Shown here: piece after piece, positions 1 to 6,350 of the stretch
How the letters are laid out: each line of letters starts with the position of its first letter
How positions within the stretch are numbered: the stretch's first letter is position 1
Origin: Clostridia bacterium
GTDB lineage: Bacteria > Bacillota > Clostridia > Oscillospirales > CAG-272
Direction of reading: 5' to 3'
NCBI GenBank assembly: GCA_017386965.1
Contig: JAFOGE010000226.1
Location: 1 to 8,678 of the forward strand
DNA: 8,678 bases
The notes under the pieces: model-generated
The model's input: the letters and a program-made list of their open reading frames with translations, nothing else
What the model was told of the DNA's origin: nothing
Databases searched by the model: none
Position numbers and translations under genes: made by a program

Positions 1-60
1 CAGGAAACCCAGCCTCAGGTAACTGAGCCTCAGGAAACCGAGCCTCAGGAAACCGAGCCT
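1..60 (+). repeat. 15-bp tandem repeat, four units, coding
   Basis: Four head-to-tail copies of caggaaaccgagcct occupy 1-15, 16-30, 31-45 and 46-60. The last two are identical; the first differs by one base and the second by two. They encode the pentapeptide QETEP. The array is cut by the window edge, so the full copy number is unknown. Such in-frame repeats can change length by slippage without breaking the frame. Confidence 0.9.
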
Positions 61-123
61 GACACCACTGACGAGCCCTTCGTGGACACGACTGTGGATG
101 ACACGGTGGATGATATCTTCTAA
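1..123 (+). CDS. 3' end of a protein with a QETEP-repeat acidic tail (partial)
   Basis: Frame 1 is open from the first base to a TAA at 121-123, giving the last 40 residues of a gene that starts before the window. The first 20 residues are four five-residue units (QETQP, QVTEP, QETEP, QETEP). The last 20 are Asp/Thr-rich (DTTDEPFVDTTVDDTVDDIF). No domain can be assigned from this tail. Pro-Thr-Glu linkers of this kind are common in secreted or wall-associated Bacillota proteins, and the membrane-anchored foldase at 1137-3740 ends in a similar TEP-repeat tail, so an extracytoplasmic protein is plausible but unproven. Reading this strand is supported by the clean stop followed by a GC-rich hairpin 18 bases on. 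Confidence 0.75.
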   Translation, partial: QETQPQVTEPQETEPQETEPDTTDEPFVDTTVDDTVDDIF

Positions 124-141
124 TCAAAAGCAATACAAAAA

Positions 142-167
142 GGGAGGCCTTCCTCGGAGGGCCTCCC
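142..167. terminator. Hairpin after the partial gene, possible terminator
   Basis: A perfect 8-bp GC-rich stem (gggaggcc at 142-149 with ggcctccc at 160-167) encloses a 10-nt loop. On the plus strand it is followed only by a broken T run (gatgcttgttgtt). On the minus strand it is followed by TTTTTGTATTGC. It therefore probably ends the plus-strand gene that stops at 123 and could also act on leftward transcripts that escape the 268-334 terminator. Confidence 0.6.
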
Positions 168-267
168 GATGCTTGTTGTTCCCTTTACGGGGGATATTTA
201 TTGTGGTTCCTGGCATGAAATGAAAAGGCGCTTTTGCAAAACACGCGGTCCTTCTCTTCGATCCATA

Positions 268-343
268 AAAAAGCATCCCCCTATTATCCGCGTCCTCTTG
301 CAAAGGACCTTGTGCGGTACGGGGGATGCTTTTTCGTTTTTTT
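268..343. terminator. Long bidirectional terminator hairpin
   Basis: A 14-bp stem (268-281 with 321-334, core gcatccccc/gggggatgc) closes a 39-nt loop. The loop has its own nested pairing: ccgc 288-291 with gcgg 314-317, and gtcct 292-296 with aggac 304-308. The plus strand continues cgttttttt and the minus strand continues into a T run then ATGGATC, so it can terminate in both directions. It lies 21 bases beyond the minus-strand stop at 365 and is best read as the terminator of the zinc-ribbon gene. Confidence 0.85.
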
Positions 344-364
344 CTTATGCGGAGATCTTCGGGA

Positions 365-1009
365 TCACTCCAGATAGAGTGCGTCGGCATTGAGGAATGC
401 GTGGGCGCCCAGCCGCGAATCCGTGGGGATCAGTCTGGTTGCGGCACACTTTCGGCAGGTGACCCGAACGCCGTCCTCCAGAATCTCGGCGTCATATTGA
501 CGTCCGTTTTCCTCCTTTGCGCATTTACAAAAGATCTTTCCTTCCGCGTCCAGGTCCTGGATCACGAACATGACGATGTCGCGGATCTGGGGATCGCTCA
601 GGGATGCCTCGTCGGAATGCGCGGCCTCAAAATCCTTCAGTCCGCTTTCCTCCATCAGATCGAGCAGCTCCAGCTCGGTTCTGGCCAGCTCTGCCTTTAC
701 GGCGTTTGCCTCGCCCAGAAAAGCGACGTTAAAATCGGTATAGGGGCAGGGGAGCGTAAAGAGGTCCTTGCCGAAAAACACGGACGAGGAGAGCGTGTAG
801 TTGTGCGGGGTGGCGCAAAGAATGCAGGGCACGGTAAGACGCACCTTGCCGTCCTTGGAAAGTACGGCGGTCAGCTCGCTCTTCCCGCAGGTGCATTTGA
901 GCTTGAGCATATCGCCGCCAAGGGCGAAGATGCCAACTGCGCTCATGATTCCGGCACCGCAATGCGGACAACGGTATGCCAGCGTGGTCTGCTTCGGTTC
1001 AATTACCAT
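365..1009 (-). CDS. Cys-rich zinc-ribbon-like protein, unknown function
   Basis: A 214-residue soluble protein with no signal peptide or membrane segment. The N-terminal part carries paired cysteines typical of zinc ribbons: C14-P-H-C17, C39-T-C41, C62-I-L-C65 and a single C88. After a helical, acidic middle (about 100-155) come C161-K-C163 and C185-R-K-C188. This suggests two or three structural zinc sites, which is an inference. The start at 1009 is favoured because AAAAGGA (1019-1025) lies 9 bases upstream. I do not recognise the family; a role in binding RNA, DNA or a protein partner would be a guess. It is downstream of the foldase gene on the same strand but separated from it by a hairpin terminator (1064-1090). 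It ends just before the bidirectional terminator at 268-334. Confidence 0.85.
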   Translation of the reverse strand: MVIEPKQTTLAYRCPHCGAGIMSAVGIFALGGDMLKLKCTCGKSELTAVLSKDGKVRLTVPCILCATPHNYTLSSSVFFGKDLFTLPCPYTDFNVAFLGEANAVKAELARTELELLDLMEESGLKDFEAAHSDEASLSDPQIRDIVMFVIQDLDAEGKIFCKCAKEENGRQYDAEILEDGVRVTCRKCAATRLIPTDSRLGAHAFLNADALYLE

Positions 1010-1043
1010 GGTATTTCATCCTTTTCTGTAAAAAGCTCATGAC

Positions 1044-1072
1044 AGTATATGCGAGCATCCACAAAATGGCAC
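1044..1072 (-). promoter_or_regulatory. Candidate promoter of the zinc-ribbon gene
   Basis: On the minus strand TATACT (1044-1049) is preceded after 17 bases by GTGCCA (1067-1072), matching the sigma-A boxes at 5/6 and 4/6 positions. The predicted start is near 1037, about 28 nt before the ATG. The -35 half lies inside the preceding gene's terminator hairpin. The -35 box is weak, so the call is tentative. Confidence 0.4.
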
Positions 1073-1090
1073 GGGAGTCCCGTGCCATTT
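1064..1090 (-). terminator. Terminator of the foldase gene
   Basis: A perfect 12-bp stem (aaatggcacggg 1064-1075 with cccgtgccattt 1079-1090) with a 3-nt loop lies 46 bases past the foldase stop. On the minus strand the stem runs into TTTTGTGG. On the plus strand it is followed by cgttttgttg, so some activity in both directions is possible, although no plus-strand gene reads into it. Confidence 0.75.
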
Positions 1091-1136
1091 CGTTTTGTTG
1101 TGTGTGGGCCGAAGGGATCGGCCGGACACGGAATGC

Positions 1137-3740
1137 TTATTCGTTTGCGCCGCTCTCGGGCTCGGTTGCGGGCTCGGTTGCGGGCTCGGTTGCAGGATCA
1201 GTTGCAGGATCGGTTACGGGCTCGGTGGGGGTCAGCTTGCCGAGCTTGTTGAGCACTGCCTCGTTTGCGACGTAGCCCTCGGTCTTGATCAGATCATCGA
1301 CCCATGCCTCAAGCTTTTCCTCGAGGTGTGCGGTCTTTGCGCTTCTCTCCCAGGAGAGCATCTTCTCAAAGTAGATCACAACGTAGGAGCTCTTGCCGTC
1401 CTCGCTGGTGATCACGGCAACGTCGTTTGCCTTGCGGGCATCGTCGAAGAGCCAAGCCTTGACGTTTGCATCGGTCACTGCAGTCTTTGCAAGGGAGGTG
1501 GAGATCTGTGCGGAGCCCAGTGCGGAGAGCGCGTCACGCAGCGCGTAGCCGGTCTTTCCGGTCAGCTTTTCCAGCGCGTCGGCAGCCTGCTGTGCATGGG
1601 GATCCTTCTTCTCCTTATCGGTTGCGGCGGAATCGGTGAACTGGAGGTAGCCGCCGTTGACAACGGGATCCAGCTCCAGATACAGAGGCGTGTGGAGAAC
1701 CATATACGCGGTGTACTTGGTTACGTCCTGCTTATTGCTATCCTGCTCGGTGGACTCGATCACCTTGGTGTCGAATTCCTTGCGGACGGGAGCGAACTTC
1801 TCTCCGCACTCGGAGATCCACTCCTCAAAGCTGTCCTTCTTTGCTTCGCTTACCATGTTCTGCGTTGCGGTAGCGGGGAAGTTGCCGGAGGTATCCAGCG
1901 TAGCCTGCAGGGCAGTGAGGATGGAATAGTAGGTGTCGTTGGTCAGGGTTGCATAGGAAATGTTGGCAGTCATGTTTTCCATTTTGTCAACGTAGATCAC
2001 GTAGTATCCGGCGGAATCGCTTGCGGTGAGGATGTCACCGGTCTTTACGCTGGAAAGGATCGTTGCCTTGGTGATGGCGGAGGGAACCTTGGAGGAGGGA
2101 GTCTTGGAGGTGACGTCCTGCGCTTTGGAAACGCCCTTTTCCAGAAGAATGGCCTTAATGTCGGCGCCCTCTGCGCTCAGGATCTCCTTAAACTCCTTCT
2201 GGAGCTCCAGGCCGGAGCGGTAATCGGTCGTCTTGCCGAAGGTGCAGTATGCCACATCCACCTTGCCGTCGGTCACGTCGCGGACGAATGCCACGTAGTA
2301 CATGCCGTATTCGGTTGCGGTGATTACGGTGTCTGCCTTGACGGAATCCTCAAGAAGCTTGTCAAGCAGGATGGCGGGGATGTCCTTGGTGTCCTTATTT
2401 GCGTCGGTCTTCTCGGTGGCGTTGTTGGCAGCGAGAAGCTTCTCTGCATGCTCGGGGAATGCCTTCAGATCCTTTGCCAGAGCGTCTGCCAGCTTGTATG
2501 CCAGGAGCTGCTCCTGCAGGGAGGTCTTGAAGCTTGCGTCGTTGCCGTAGCTGTCGCCGTCGGCGAACTCGTAGAACTTTACGCGCGCCTCAACGGAGGT
2601 GGTGTCTGCGGTGACCTTTGCGGTGTAGTTGGCGACCAGGTAAACGCCGTTCTCGGTTGCCACGGTGGAAACCTCATACTGCGTACGAACGGTCTTGAAG
2701 AGCCAATCGCGAACCTCCTTGGGGATGTCGGTGCTTTCCTTGGTATAAGCGGTCTTTGCACCGGCACCGATCTCGTCGAGCGCCAGGGAGAGAGCGTTGC
2801 TGTTTGCATCGGTCTTATCGCCAACCTTCTTGAGTGCGTCGGTAGCCTCCTGGGTCACGGTGTACTTGTTGAAGGTGGTCTTGTAGTTTTTGTCAAAGCT
2901 ATGGCGCACCACGGTTGCGCGGAACTCGTCAGCGGTCGTGCAGGCGGCCAGCTTTTCGGAAAGCTCCTTATCCTCGGTCTTGAAGGAGAGGTAATCGGTC
3001 TTGAAGAAGTCATCGGGGTTCTCGTCACGGAAGACGGTGAGATCTGCCAGCGTGATAGCCTCCTCAAATCCCTCCTGCACCTGGGAGAGGTACTTGTTGT
3101 AGAGGGCAACGATCGAAAGTGCGTGCTTGATGTCGGCCTTCTTCATGCCGGTGCCGATGGCACCCTTGAGGAAGCCGCCAAAGGTTGCAAAGCCGAGGGA
3201 GCCCTGCATATCCTTGAGCCAATCCAGGGTGGATTCGATCTCGGCCAGCTCGTCGTCGTCCAGCTTGACGCCTGCTTTCTCGGCAGCGTCACAAACGGCA
3301 ACGTAGTCAACCAGGTTCTCTACGAGCGACTGTACGTTATCGCGCAGCGAATTCTGAATGGTATAGCGAGCAACATCAAATGCGTAAGCATCTGCGCTGG
3401 TGTACTGCGCGGTAACGGTCTTATCGGTAATGTATCCGAGGTAAGCGTAGTACCAGTAGTAGTAGGCGTTGTAGTACGCGCTCTGCCAAGCCAGGAAGGT
3501 GGCGGTCTGCTGGGTAATGTCGTAGTTACCTGTCTTGCTCTCAACGATGATACGGTTGCGGTAGATGATACCGCTGTTGGTGAGTACGGATGCGACTACG
3601 CCGACGAGGACTGCCGCGACCAGGACGATGGAGATCAGCGGGGTGAGCCACTTGGGTGCCTTTTTGGTCTGCTGCTTACGTCCGGTGCTTTGCAGCTGCT
3701 CCTGGACGTGGCGTTGTCTGTTTCTGCTTCCTTTTCCCAT
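1137..3740 (-). CDS. Membrane-anchored SurA/PrsA-like foldase with parvulin-like repeats
   Basis: An 867-residue protein. The first 30 residues are basic and cytoplasmic (MGKGSRNRQR...KKAPK). A single membrane helix spans about 31-53 and has no lipobox Cys, so the rest should lie outside the membrane. Residues 83-103 form a striking Tyr/Trp cluster. About 120-245 is helical and resembles the SurA/PrsA N-terminal chaperone region (EKAGVKLDDDELAEIE). Then come at least four degenerate parvulin-like units, whose shared ends read P-x-WLF-x-K-x-D-x-YYV-x-Y at 337-375, 452-489, 550-587 and 753-794. The tail (837-861) is a PATEP repeat. Parvulins catalyse prolyl isomerisation of secreted proteins, but the catalytic His of the HIL strand is not evident here, so a chaperone role may be likelier. 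The start at 3740 is chosen for AGAAAGGA about 9 bases upstream; an upstream in-frame ATG at 3803 lacks such a site. The family assignment is moderate, the gene itself certain. Confidence 0.8.
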   Translation of the reverse strand: MGKGSRNRQRHVQEQLQSTGRKQQTKKAPKWLTPLISIVLVAAVLVGVVASVLTNSGIIYRNRIIVESKTGNYDITQQTATFLAWQSAYYNAYYYWYYAYLGYITDKTVTAQYTSADAYAFDVARYTIQNSLRDNVQSLVENLVDYVAVCDAAEKAGVKLDDDELAEIESTLDWLKDMQGSLGFATFGGFLKGAIGTGMKKADIKHALSIVALYNKYLSQVQEGFEEAITLADLTVFRDENPDDFFKTDYLSFKTEDKELSEKLAACTTADEFRATVVRHSFDKNYKTTFNKYTVTQEATDALKKVGDKTDANSNALSLALDEIGAGAKTAYTKESTDIPKEVRDWLFKTVRTQYEVSTVATENGVYLVANYTAKVTADTTSVEARVKFYEFADGDSYGNDASFKTSLQEQLLAYKLADALAKDLKAFPEHAEKLLAANNATEKTDANKDTKDIPAILLDKLLEDSVKADTVITATEYGMYYVAFVRDVTDGKVDVAYCTFGKTTDYRSGLELQKEFKEILSAEGADIKAILLEKGVSKAQDVTSKTPSSKVPSAITKATILSSVKTGDILTASDSAGYYVIYVDKMENMTANISYATLTNDTYYSILTALQATLDTSGNFPATATQNMVSEAKKDSFEEWISECGEKFAPVRKEFDTKVIESTEQDSNKQDVTKYTAYMVLHTPLYLELDPVVNGGYLQFTDSAATDKEKKDPHAQQAADALEKLTGKTGYALRDALSALGSAQISTSLAKTAVTDANVKAWLFDDARKANDVAVITSEDGKSSYVVIYFEKMLSWERSAKTAHLEEKLEAWVDDLIKTEGYVANEAVLNKLGKLTPTEPVTDPATDPATEPATEPATEPESGANE
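1159..1226 (-). repeat. 12-bp tandem repeat coding a PATEP tail
   Basis: Five full units of ggctcggttgcg (1159-1170, 1171-1182, 1183-1194, then two diverged copies to 1218) plus a partial sixth to 1226. On the minus strand they encode the repeating tetrapeptide PATE/PATD at the C-terminus of the foldase. The leftmost copies, at the protein's extreme C-terminus, are the most alike, which fits recent slippage there. Confidence 0.9.
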
Positions 3741-3782
3741 GATTGGGTTTCCTTTCTGTTTGTAAAATTGCTTTTGAATCCC

Positions 3783-3819
3783 GTGCGCTGCATTATAGCG
3801 CACAATCCAAATTATTATA
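3783..3819 (-). promoter_or_regulatory. Candidate promoter/operator of the foldase gene
   Basis: Two minus-strand TATAAT boxes lie 51-78 bases upstream of the foldase ATG, at 3792-3797 and 3814-3819. Neither has a good -35 at 16-18 bases, so which is used is unclear. The nearer box sits in a 7-bp inverted repeat (gtgcgct 3783-3789 with agcgcac 3797-3803) that could be an operator or an early RNA hairpin. The ribosome binding site lies further down at about 3750. Confidence 0.4.
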
Positions 3820-3910
3820 CATTTTTCCTATGACGGTAATGTGTCGTTATTATGAACAAATACGAAACTTTAGAGTAGCTTTCGGTAAAATTGGAGGTGG
3901 ACGGCGAAAA

Positions 3911-5602
3911 TCAAACGTTCATGATCACAGGGAGGATCATGGGCTTGCGCTTGGTTCTGGTATAGAGATACTTGGTCAGATCATCTTTGACGCGCTTCTT
4001 GATCTGCATCCGGTCTGCGGGACGGCGTCCGTTGAGAAGCTCCTGGATGGCGTCGGTTGCGATCGTGCGGACCTCGTCCATCAGCTCCTCGGATTCTCGG
4101 ACGTACACGAAGCCGCGGGAGATGATGTCGGGACCGGAGAGCAGCATCTGCTCGTCGGTATCCACCGTTGCAACGACCACAATCAAGCCGTCCTGCGCCA
4201 GATGTCTGCGGTCACGGAGAACGATGTTTCCAACGTCGCCCACGCCGTAGCCATCCACGAGGACGCGGCCGGAGGGAACGGTTCCGTTCCAGCGCGCACC
4301 GTTGGCGTCGATCTCAAGCACCTTTCCGATCTCGGAGAGGAAGATGTCGCGGTCCTTCATTCCCATGTGCCGTGCCAGCTCGCGGTTTGCCGCAAGATGG
4401 CGGCTCTCGCCGTGGATGGGCATGAAGTATTTCGGCTTCGTCAGCGCCTGCATGAGCTTGAGCTCCTCCTGGCAGGCGTGTCCCGAAACGTGGACCTCGA
4501 CCAGAGCGTCGTGAAGAACCTCAACCTCGTTTTTGGAAAGCTCGTTGATGATCCTTCCGATCAGCTTTTCATTTCCGGGGATCGCGCTGGAGGAAAGCAC
4601 GACGACGTCGTTGGAATCCAGCGAAACCTGTGCGTGATCGGAGAAGGCCATGCGATAGAGCGCGGACATGGGCTCGCCCTGGCTTCCCGTGGTAACCAGA
4701 GTCAGCTCTCCCGGCTTGTATCGCTTGATTTCGTTGATGTCGATCAGCACGCCTGCGGGGACGGTCATATACCCGAGCTCGATGGCGGCGCTGACGATGT
4801 TCAGCATGCTGCGTCCCGTGATGGCGACCTTTCGCTTGTGACGCGCGCTGGTATTGATGATCTGCTGTACACGGTGTACGTTTGAGGAGAAGGTGGCAAT
4901 GATCACGCGCTTTTTCTCATGCGTGGAGAAAATATACTCGAGCGAGGCGCCTACGTTCTTCTCCGAGGGGGTATGGCCCGGACGCTCGGCGTTGGTGGAT
5001 TCGCACAGCAGCATCAGAACGCCCTCTCGTCCGATCTCGCCCAAGCGGACGATGTCCATCATTTCGCCGTCGATGGGGGTGGTGTCCAGCTTGAAGTCGC
5101 CTGTGTGGATCAGCGTACCCAGAGGGGTGCGGATCGCCAGGGCGCAGGCGTCGGCGATGGAGTGGTTGACGTGAATGAATTCCACCTCAAAGGAGCCGGT
5201 TTTGATCCGATCTCCTGCTGAAACGGTGTGCAGCTTCGGCTTTTTGGAGAGGGGATGCTCCTGCAGCTTGTTGCGAATGATTCCGATCGTCAGGGGCGTG
5301 CCGTAGATCGGGGGATTGATGGAACGGAGCAGGTAGGGGACCGCGCCGATGTGGTCCTCGTGTCCGTGCGTCAGAAAGAGTCCGCGGATGCGGTTGGCGT
5401 TGGCCTCGAGATAGGAGATGTCGGGAATGACCAGATCGATGCCGGGCATATCCTCGTCGGGGAAGCCCAGACCGCAATCCACGATGATCATTTCCTCCTC
5501 ATACTCGATCACCGTCATGTTTTTGCCAACCTCGCCCAATCCTCCCAGAGGAATGACGCGGATCTTGCCGGACGGCTTCGTCTTTTTTTGTTTTCTTGGC
5601 AT
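3911..5602 (-). CDS. rnj: Ribonuclease J
   Basis: RNase J is a metallo-beta-lactamase/beta-CASP nuclease with 5'-3' exonuclease and endonuclease activity that matures rRNA and degrades mRNA in Bacillota, in the cytoplasm. The predicted protein is 563 residues, close to Bacillus RNase J1 (about 555). The zinc-binding motif HGHEDHIGA is at 79-87... specifically H79, H81, D83 and H84, followed by H147 (NHSI), D169 (HTGDFK), beta-CASP residues around 232-385 with H375 in SGHA, and H397 in PIHGE. All key residues are present, so it should be active. Residues 430-563 form the C-terminal domain. The start at 5602 is chosen because AGAAAGGA (5610-5617) precedes it and the core fold begins at KIRVIPLGGLGEVG a few residues in. 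The frame stays open upstream, and an ATG at 5791 with GGAGG six bases ahead would add 63 residues (see findings). No strong terminator separates it from the foldase gene. Confidence 0.97.
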   Translation of the reverse strand: MPRKQKKTKPSGKIRVIPLGGLGEVGKNMTVIEYEEEMIIVDCGLGFPDEDMPGIDLVIPDISYLEANANRIRGLFLTHGHEDHIGAVPYLLRSINPPIYGTPLTIGIIRNKLQEHPLSKKPKLHTVSAGDRIKTGSFEVEFIHVNHSIADACALAIRTPLGTLIHTGDFKLDTTPIDGEMMDIVRLGEIGREGVLMLLCESTNAERPGHTPSEKNVGASLEYIFSTHEKKRVIIATFSSNVHRVQQIINTSARHKRKVAITGRSMLNIVSAAIELGYMTVPAGVLIDINEIKRYKPGELTLVTTGSQGEPMSALYRMAFSDHAQVSLDSNDVVVLSSSAIPGNEKLIGRIINELSKNEVEVLHDALVEVHVSGHACQEELKLMQALTKPKYFMPIHGESRHLAANRELARHMGMKDRDIFLSEIGKVLEIDANGARWNGTVPSGRVLVDGYGVGDVGNIVLRDRRHLAQDGLIVVVATVDTDEQMLLSGPDIISRGFVYVRESEELMDEVRTIATDAIQELLNGRRPADRMQIKKRVKDDLTKYLYTRTKRKPMILPVIMNV

Positions 5603-5825
5603 TGTAGGTTCCTTTCTTTCAAATTTCGGGAGGGGATGCAGAGCCGGATCGGCTCGTATTGCTTGCAGGGCCACGCAAAAGGGGCGAAAAAAGCAAGCAG
5701 AAATCGACCTCATCCTGACGAAACCACGCACGTTTCGAGAGGGGGAGGCCTGATATGAAATTCGCAAGGGTACGGACTTGGCCGCATCCATGATCGGCCT
5801 CCGCACAAAACGTTCTCATATAACT
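5603..5825 (-). promoter_or_regulatory. Long structured leader of rnj
   Basis: From the predicted transcription start (about 5825) to the rnj ATG there are about 220 nt. Minus-strand inverted repeats in transcript order are: GGAGGCC 5802-5796, able to pair locally (5795-5799 with 5780-5784) or with 5744-5750, but not both; a 6-bp hairpin 5719-5724/5732-5737; a 6-bp outer stem 5661-5666/5693-5698; and a tight GAGCCG hairpin 5641-5646/5650-5655. I match no known riboswitch class. RNases such as E. coli RNase E control their own mRNA through the leader, so autoregulation is a reasonable guess only. Confidence 0.5.
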
Positions 5826-5831
5826 TCTACT

Positions 5832-5860
5832 ATTATACTATGGAATTTTCTCAAAGTCAA
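5832..5860 (-). promoter_or_regulatory. Sigma-A promoter of rnj
   Basis: The minus strand shows TTGACT (5855-5860), a 17-base spacer and TATAAT (5832-5837): 5/6 and 6/6 matches at the ideal spacing. It predicts a start near 5825 and makes rnj independent of the 88-residue gene upstream. Confidence 0.85.
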
Positions 5861-6023
5861 GTCCCGCCTCGGATTTTTTGTCAGAGTCTTCGACAAGGCG
5901 TGCTTTGAGCGGTTCCTTGCCAAGAAAAAACCATAAAAAATGGGATTTTTGTCCATCAAGCATTTTTTTACTGTTTTCAAGGATGCACCGCAACGAAAGT
6001 GTATTGTAAGCGCGAGGTGGGCG
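5861..6023. other. Gene-free stretch upstream of the rnj promoter
   Basis: Together with the rnj leader and promoter this makes 421 bases (5603-6023) without a supported gene. This part is AT-rich with several A and T runs. It holds a Spo0A-box-like TTGTCGAA on the minus strand (5889-5896), about 30 bases upstream of the rnj -35, and a weak terminator-like hairpin at 5925-5950. Open frames across it lack ribosome binding sites. A 7-base match to a regulator box is expected about once by chance in a window this long. Confidence 0.4.
5925..5950 (-). terminator. Weak terminator-like hairpin after the 88-residue gene
   Basis: On the minus strand AAAAATCCCAT, a T-rich loop and ATGGTTTTTT can fold into a stem of ccat/atgg extended by A-T pairs with a small bulge, running into a six-T tract. 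The stem is short and AT-rich, so termination would be inefficient. It lies about 74 bases past the stop at 6024. Confidence 0.35.
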
Positions 6024-6290
6024 TCAAAGAAGGAGCAAGCACAGGAGAAGGCATACGGCGGCACCGCAGAGGAGTCCGATCAAAAAGGGCAAAGGCCAGG
6101 CGCGCCGGGATCTCTTTGGATCTGGATGCGGGAGAGCGGCCTCCTCCAGGATGCGGTTTGCCTCTCGAAGCATGTCCTTTTTGCAGCGAGTCGCACACAT
6201 CTCCCTTCGAAGCACGAAGTAGGCTTCGTCGAAGTAGTGACTGTGCCCTGTACGGACGACGATCATTTGTTTTTGGGCTCCTTTGATCAT
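6024..6290 (-). CDS. Small tail-anchored membrane protein, unknown function
   Basis: An 88-residue protein. Residues 1-58 are soluble and polar (motifs HSHYFDEAYFVLRRE at about 16-30 and MLREANRILEEA in the middle). A basic cluster KRSRR follows, then a C-terminal hydrophobic helix at about 65-88 ending CLLLL. This is tail-anchored topology with the N-terminal part in the cytoplasm; the single-helix call is an inference from hydrophobicity. AAAGGAG lies 8 bases before ATG 6290, supporting that start. A second AAAGGAG lies 11 bases before an in-frame ATG at 6266, so a form eight residues shorter could also be made. Two Cys (32, 36) lie in the soluble part. I do not recognise the family. The gene is divergent from abrB and transcribed toward rnj. 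Confidence 0.8.
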   Translation of the reverse strand: MIKGAQKQMIVVRTGHSHYFDEAYFVLRREMCATRCKKDMLREANRILEEAALPHPDPKRSRRAWPLPFLIGLLCGAAVCLLLCLLLL

Positions 6291-6322
6291 AGGATTCTCT
6301 CCTTTGGAAATGGATTCCCTTT

Positions 6323-6350
6323 ATTATTTGACAAAGGATCCTGTAAGCAA
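6323..6350 (-). promoter_or_regulatory. Candidate promoter and Spo0A-like box of the 88-residue gene
   Basis: Minus-strand AATAAT (6323-6328) is preceded after 16 bases by TTGCTT (6345-6350), a good -10 with a weak -35. TTTGTCAAA (6327-6335, minus) overlaps the -10 and fits the Spo0A box TTTGTCRAA known from Bacillus. Such boxes resemble reversed -35 elements, so the regulatory call is tentative. Confidence 0.4.

Noticed and set aside
326..1042. Plus-strand 238-codon open frame over the zinc-ribbon gene
   Set aside because: It begins inside the bidirectional terminator, has no RBS, and the opposite strand shows paired CxxC motifs and a good RBS.
3741..3803. Longer foldase form starting at an ATG at 3803
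   Set aside because: No RBS precedes it, it begins at the TATAAT/inverted repeat, and the start at 3740 has AGAAAGGA at good spacing.
1095..3833. A 912-codon open frame on the plus strand antisense to the foldase gene
   Set aside because: Its protein is a run of Leu/Gly/Val/Cys with no domain, it lacks a ribosome binding site, and it mirrors the codon bias of the foldase. The opposite strand has the RBS, membrane helix and repeats of a real protein.
3863..3884. Possible terminator between rnj and the foldase gene
   Set aside because: Only a 5-bp cgaaa/tttcg stem with a 12-nt loop and a poor T run; too weak to call. Read-through from rnj into the foldase gene is possible.
3743..4885. Plus-strand 380-codon open frame antisense to rnj
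   Set aside because: It covers the highly conserved RNase J sequence on the other strand and has no recognisable domain or RBS.
5816..6064. Minus-strand 82-codon open frame between rnj and the 88-residue gene
   Set aside because: It overlaps the 3' end of the 88-residue gene, has no RBS and runs through the rnj promoter.
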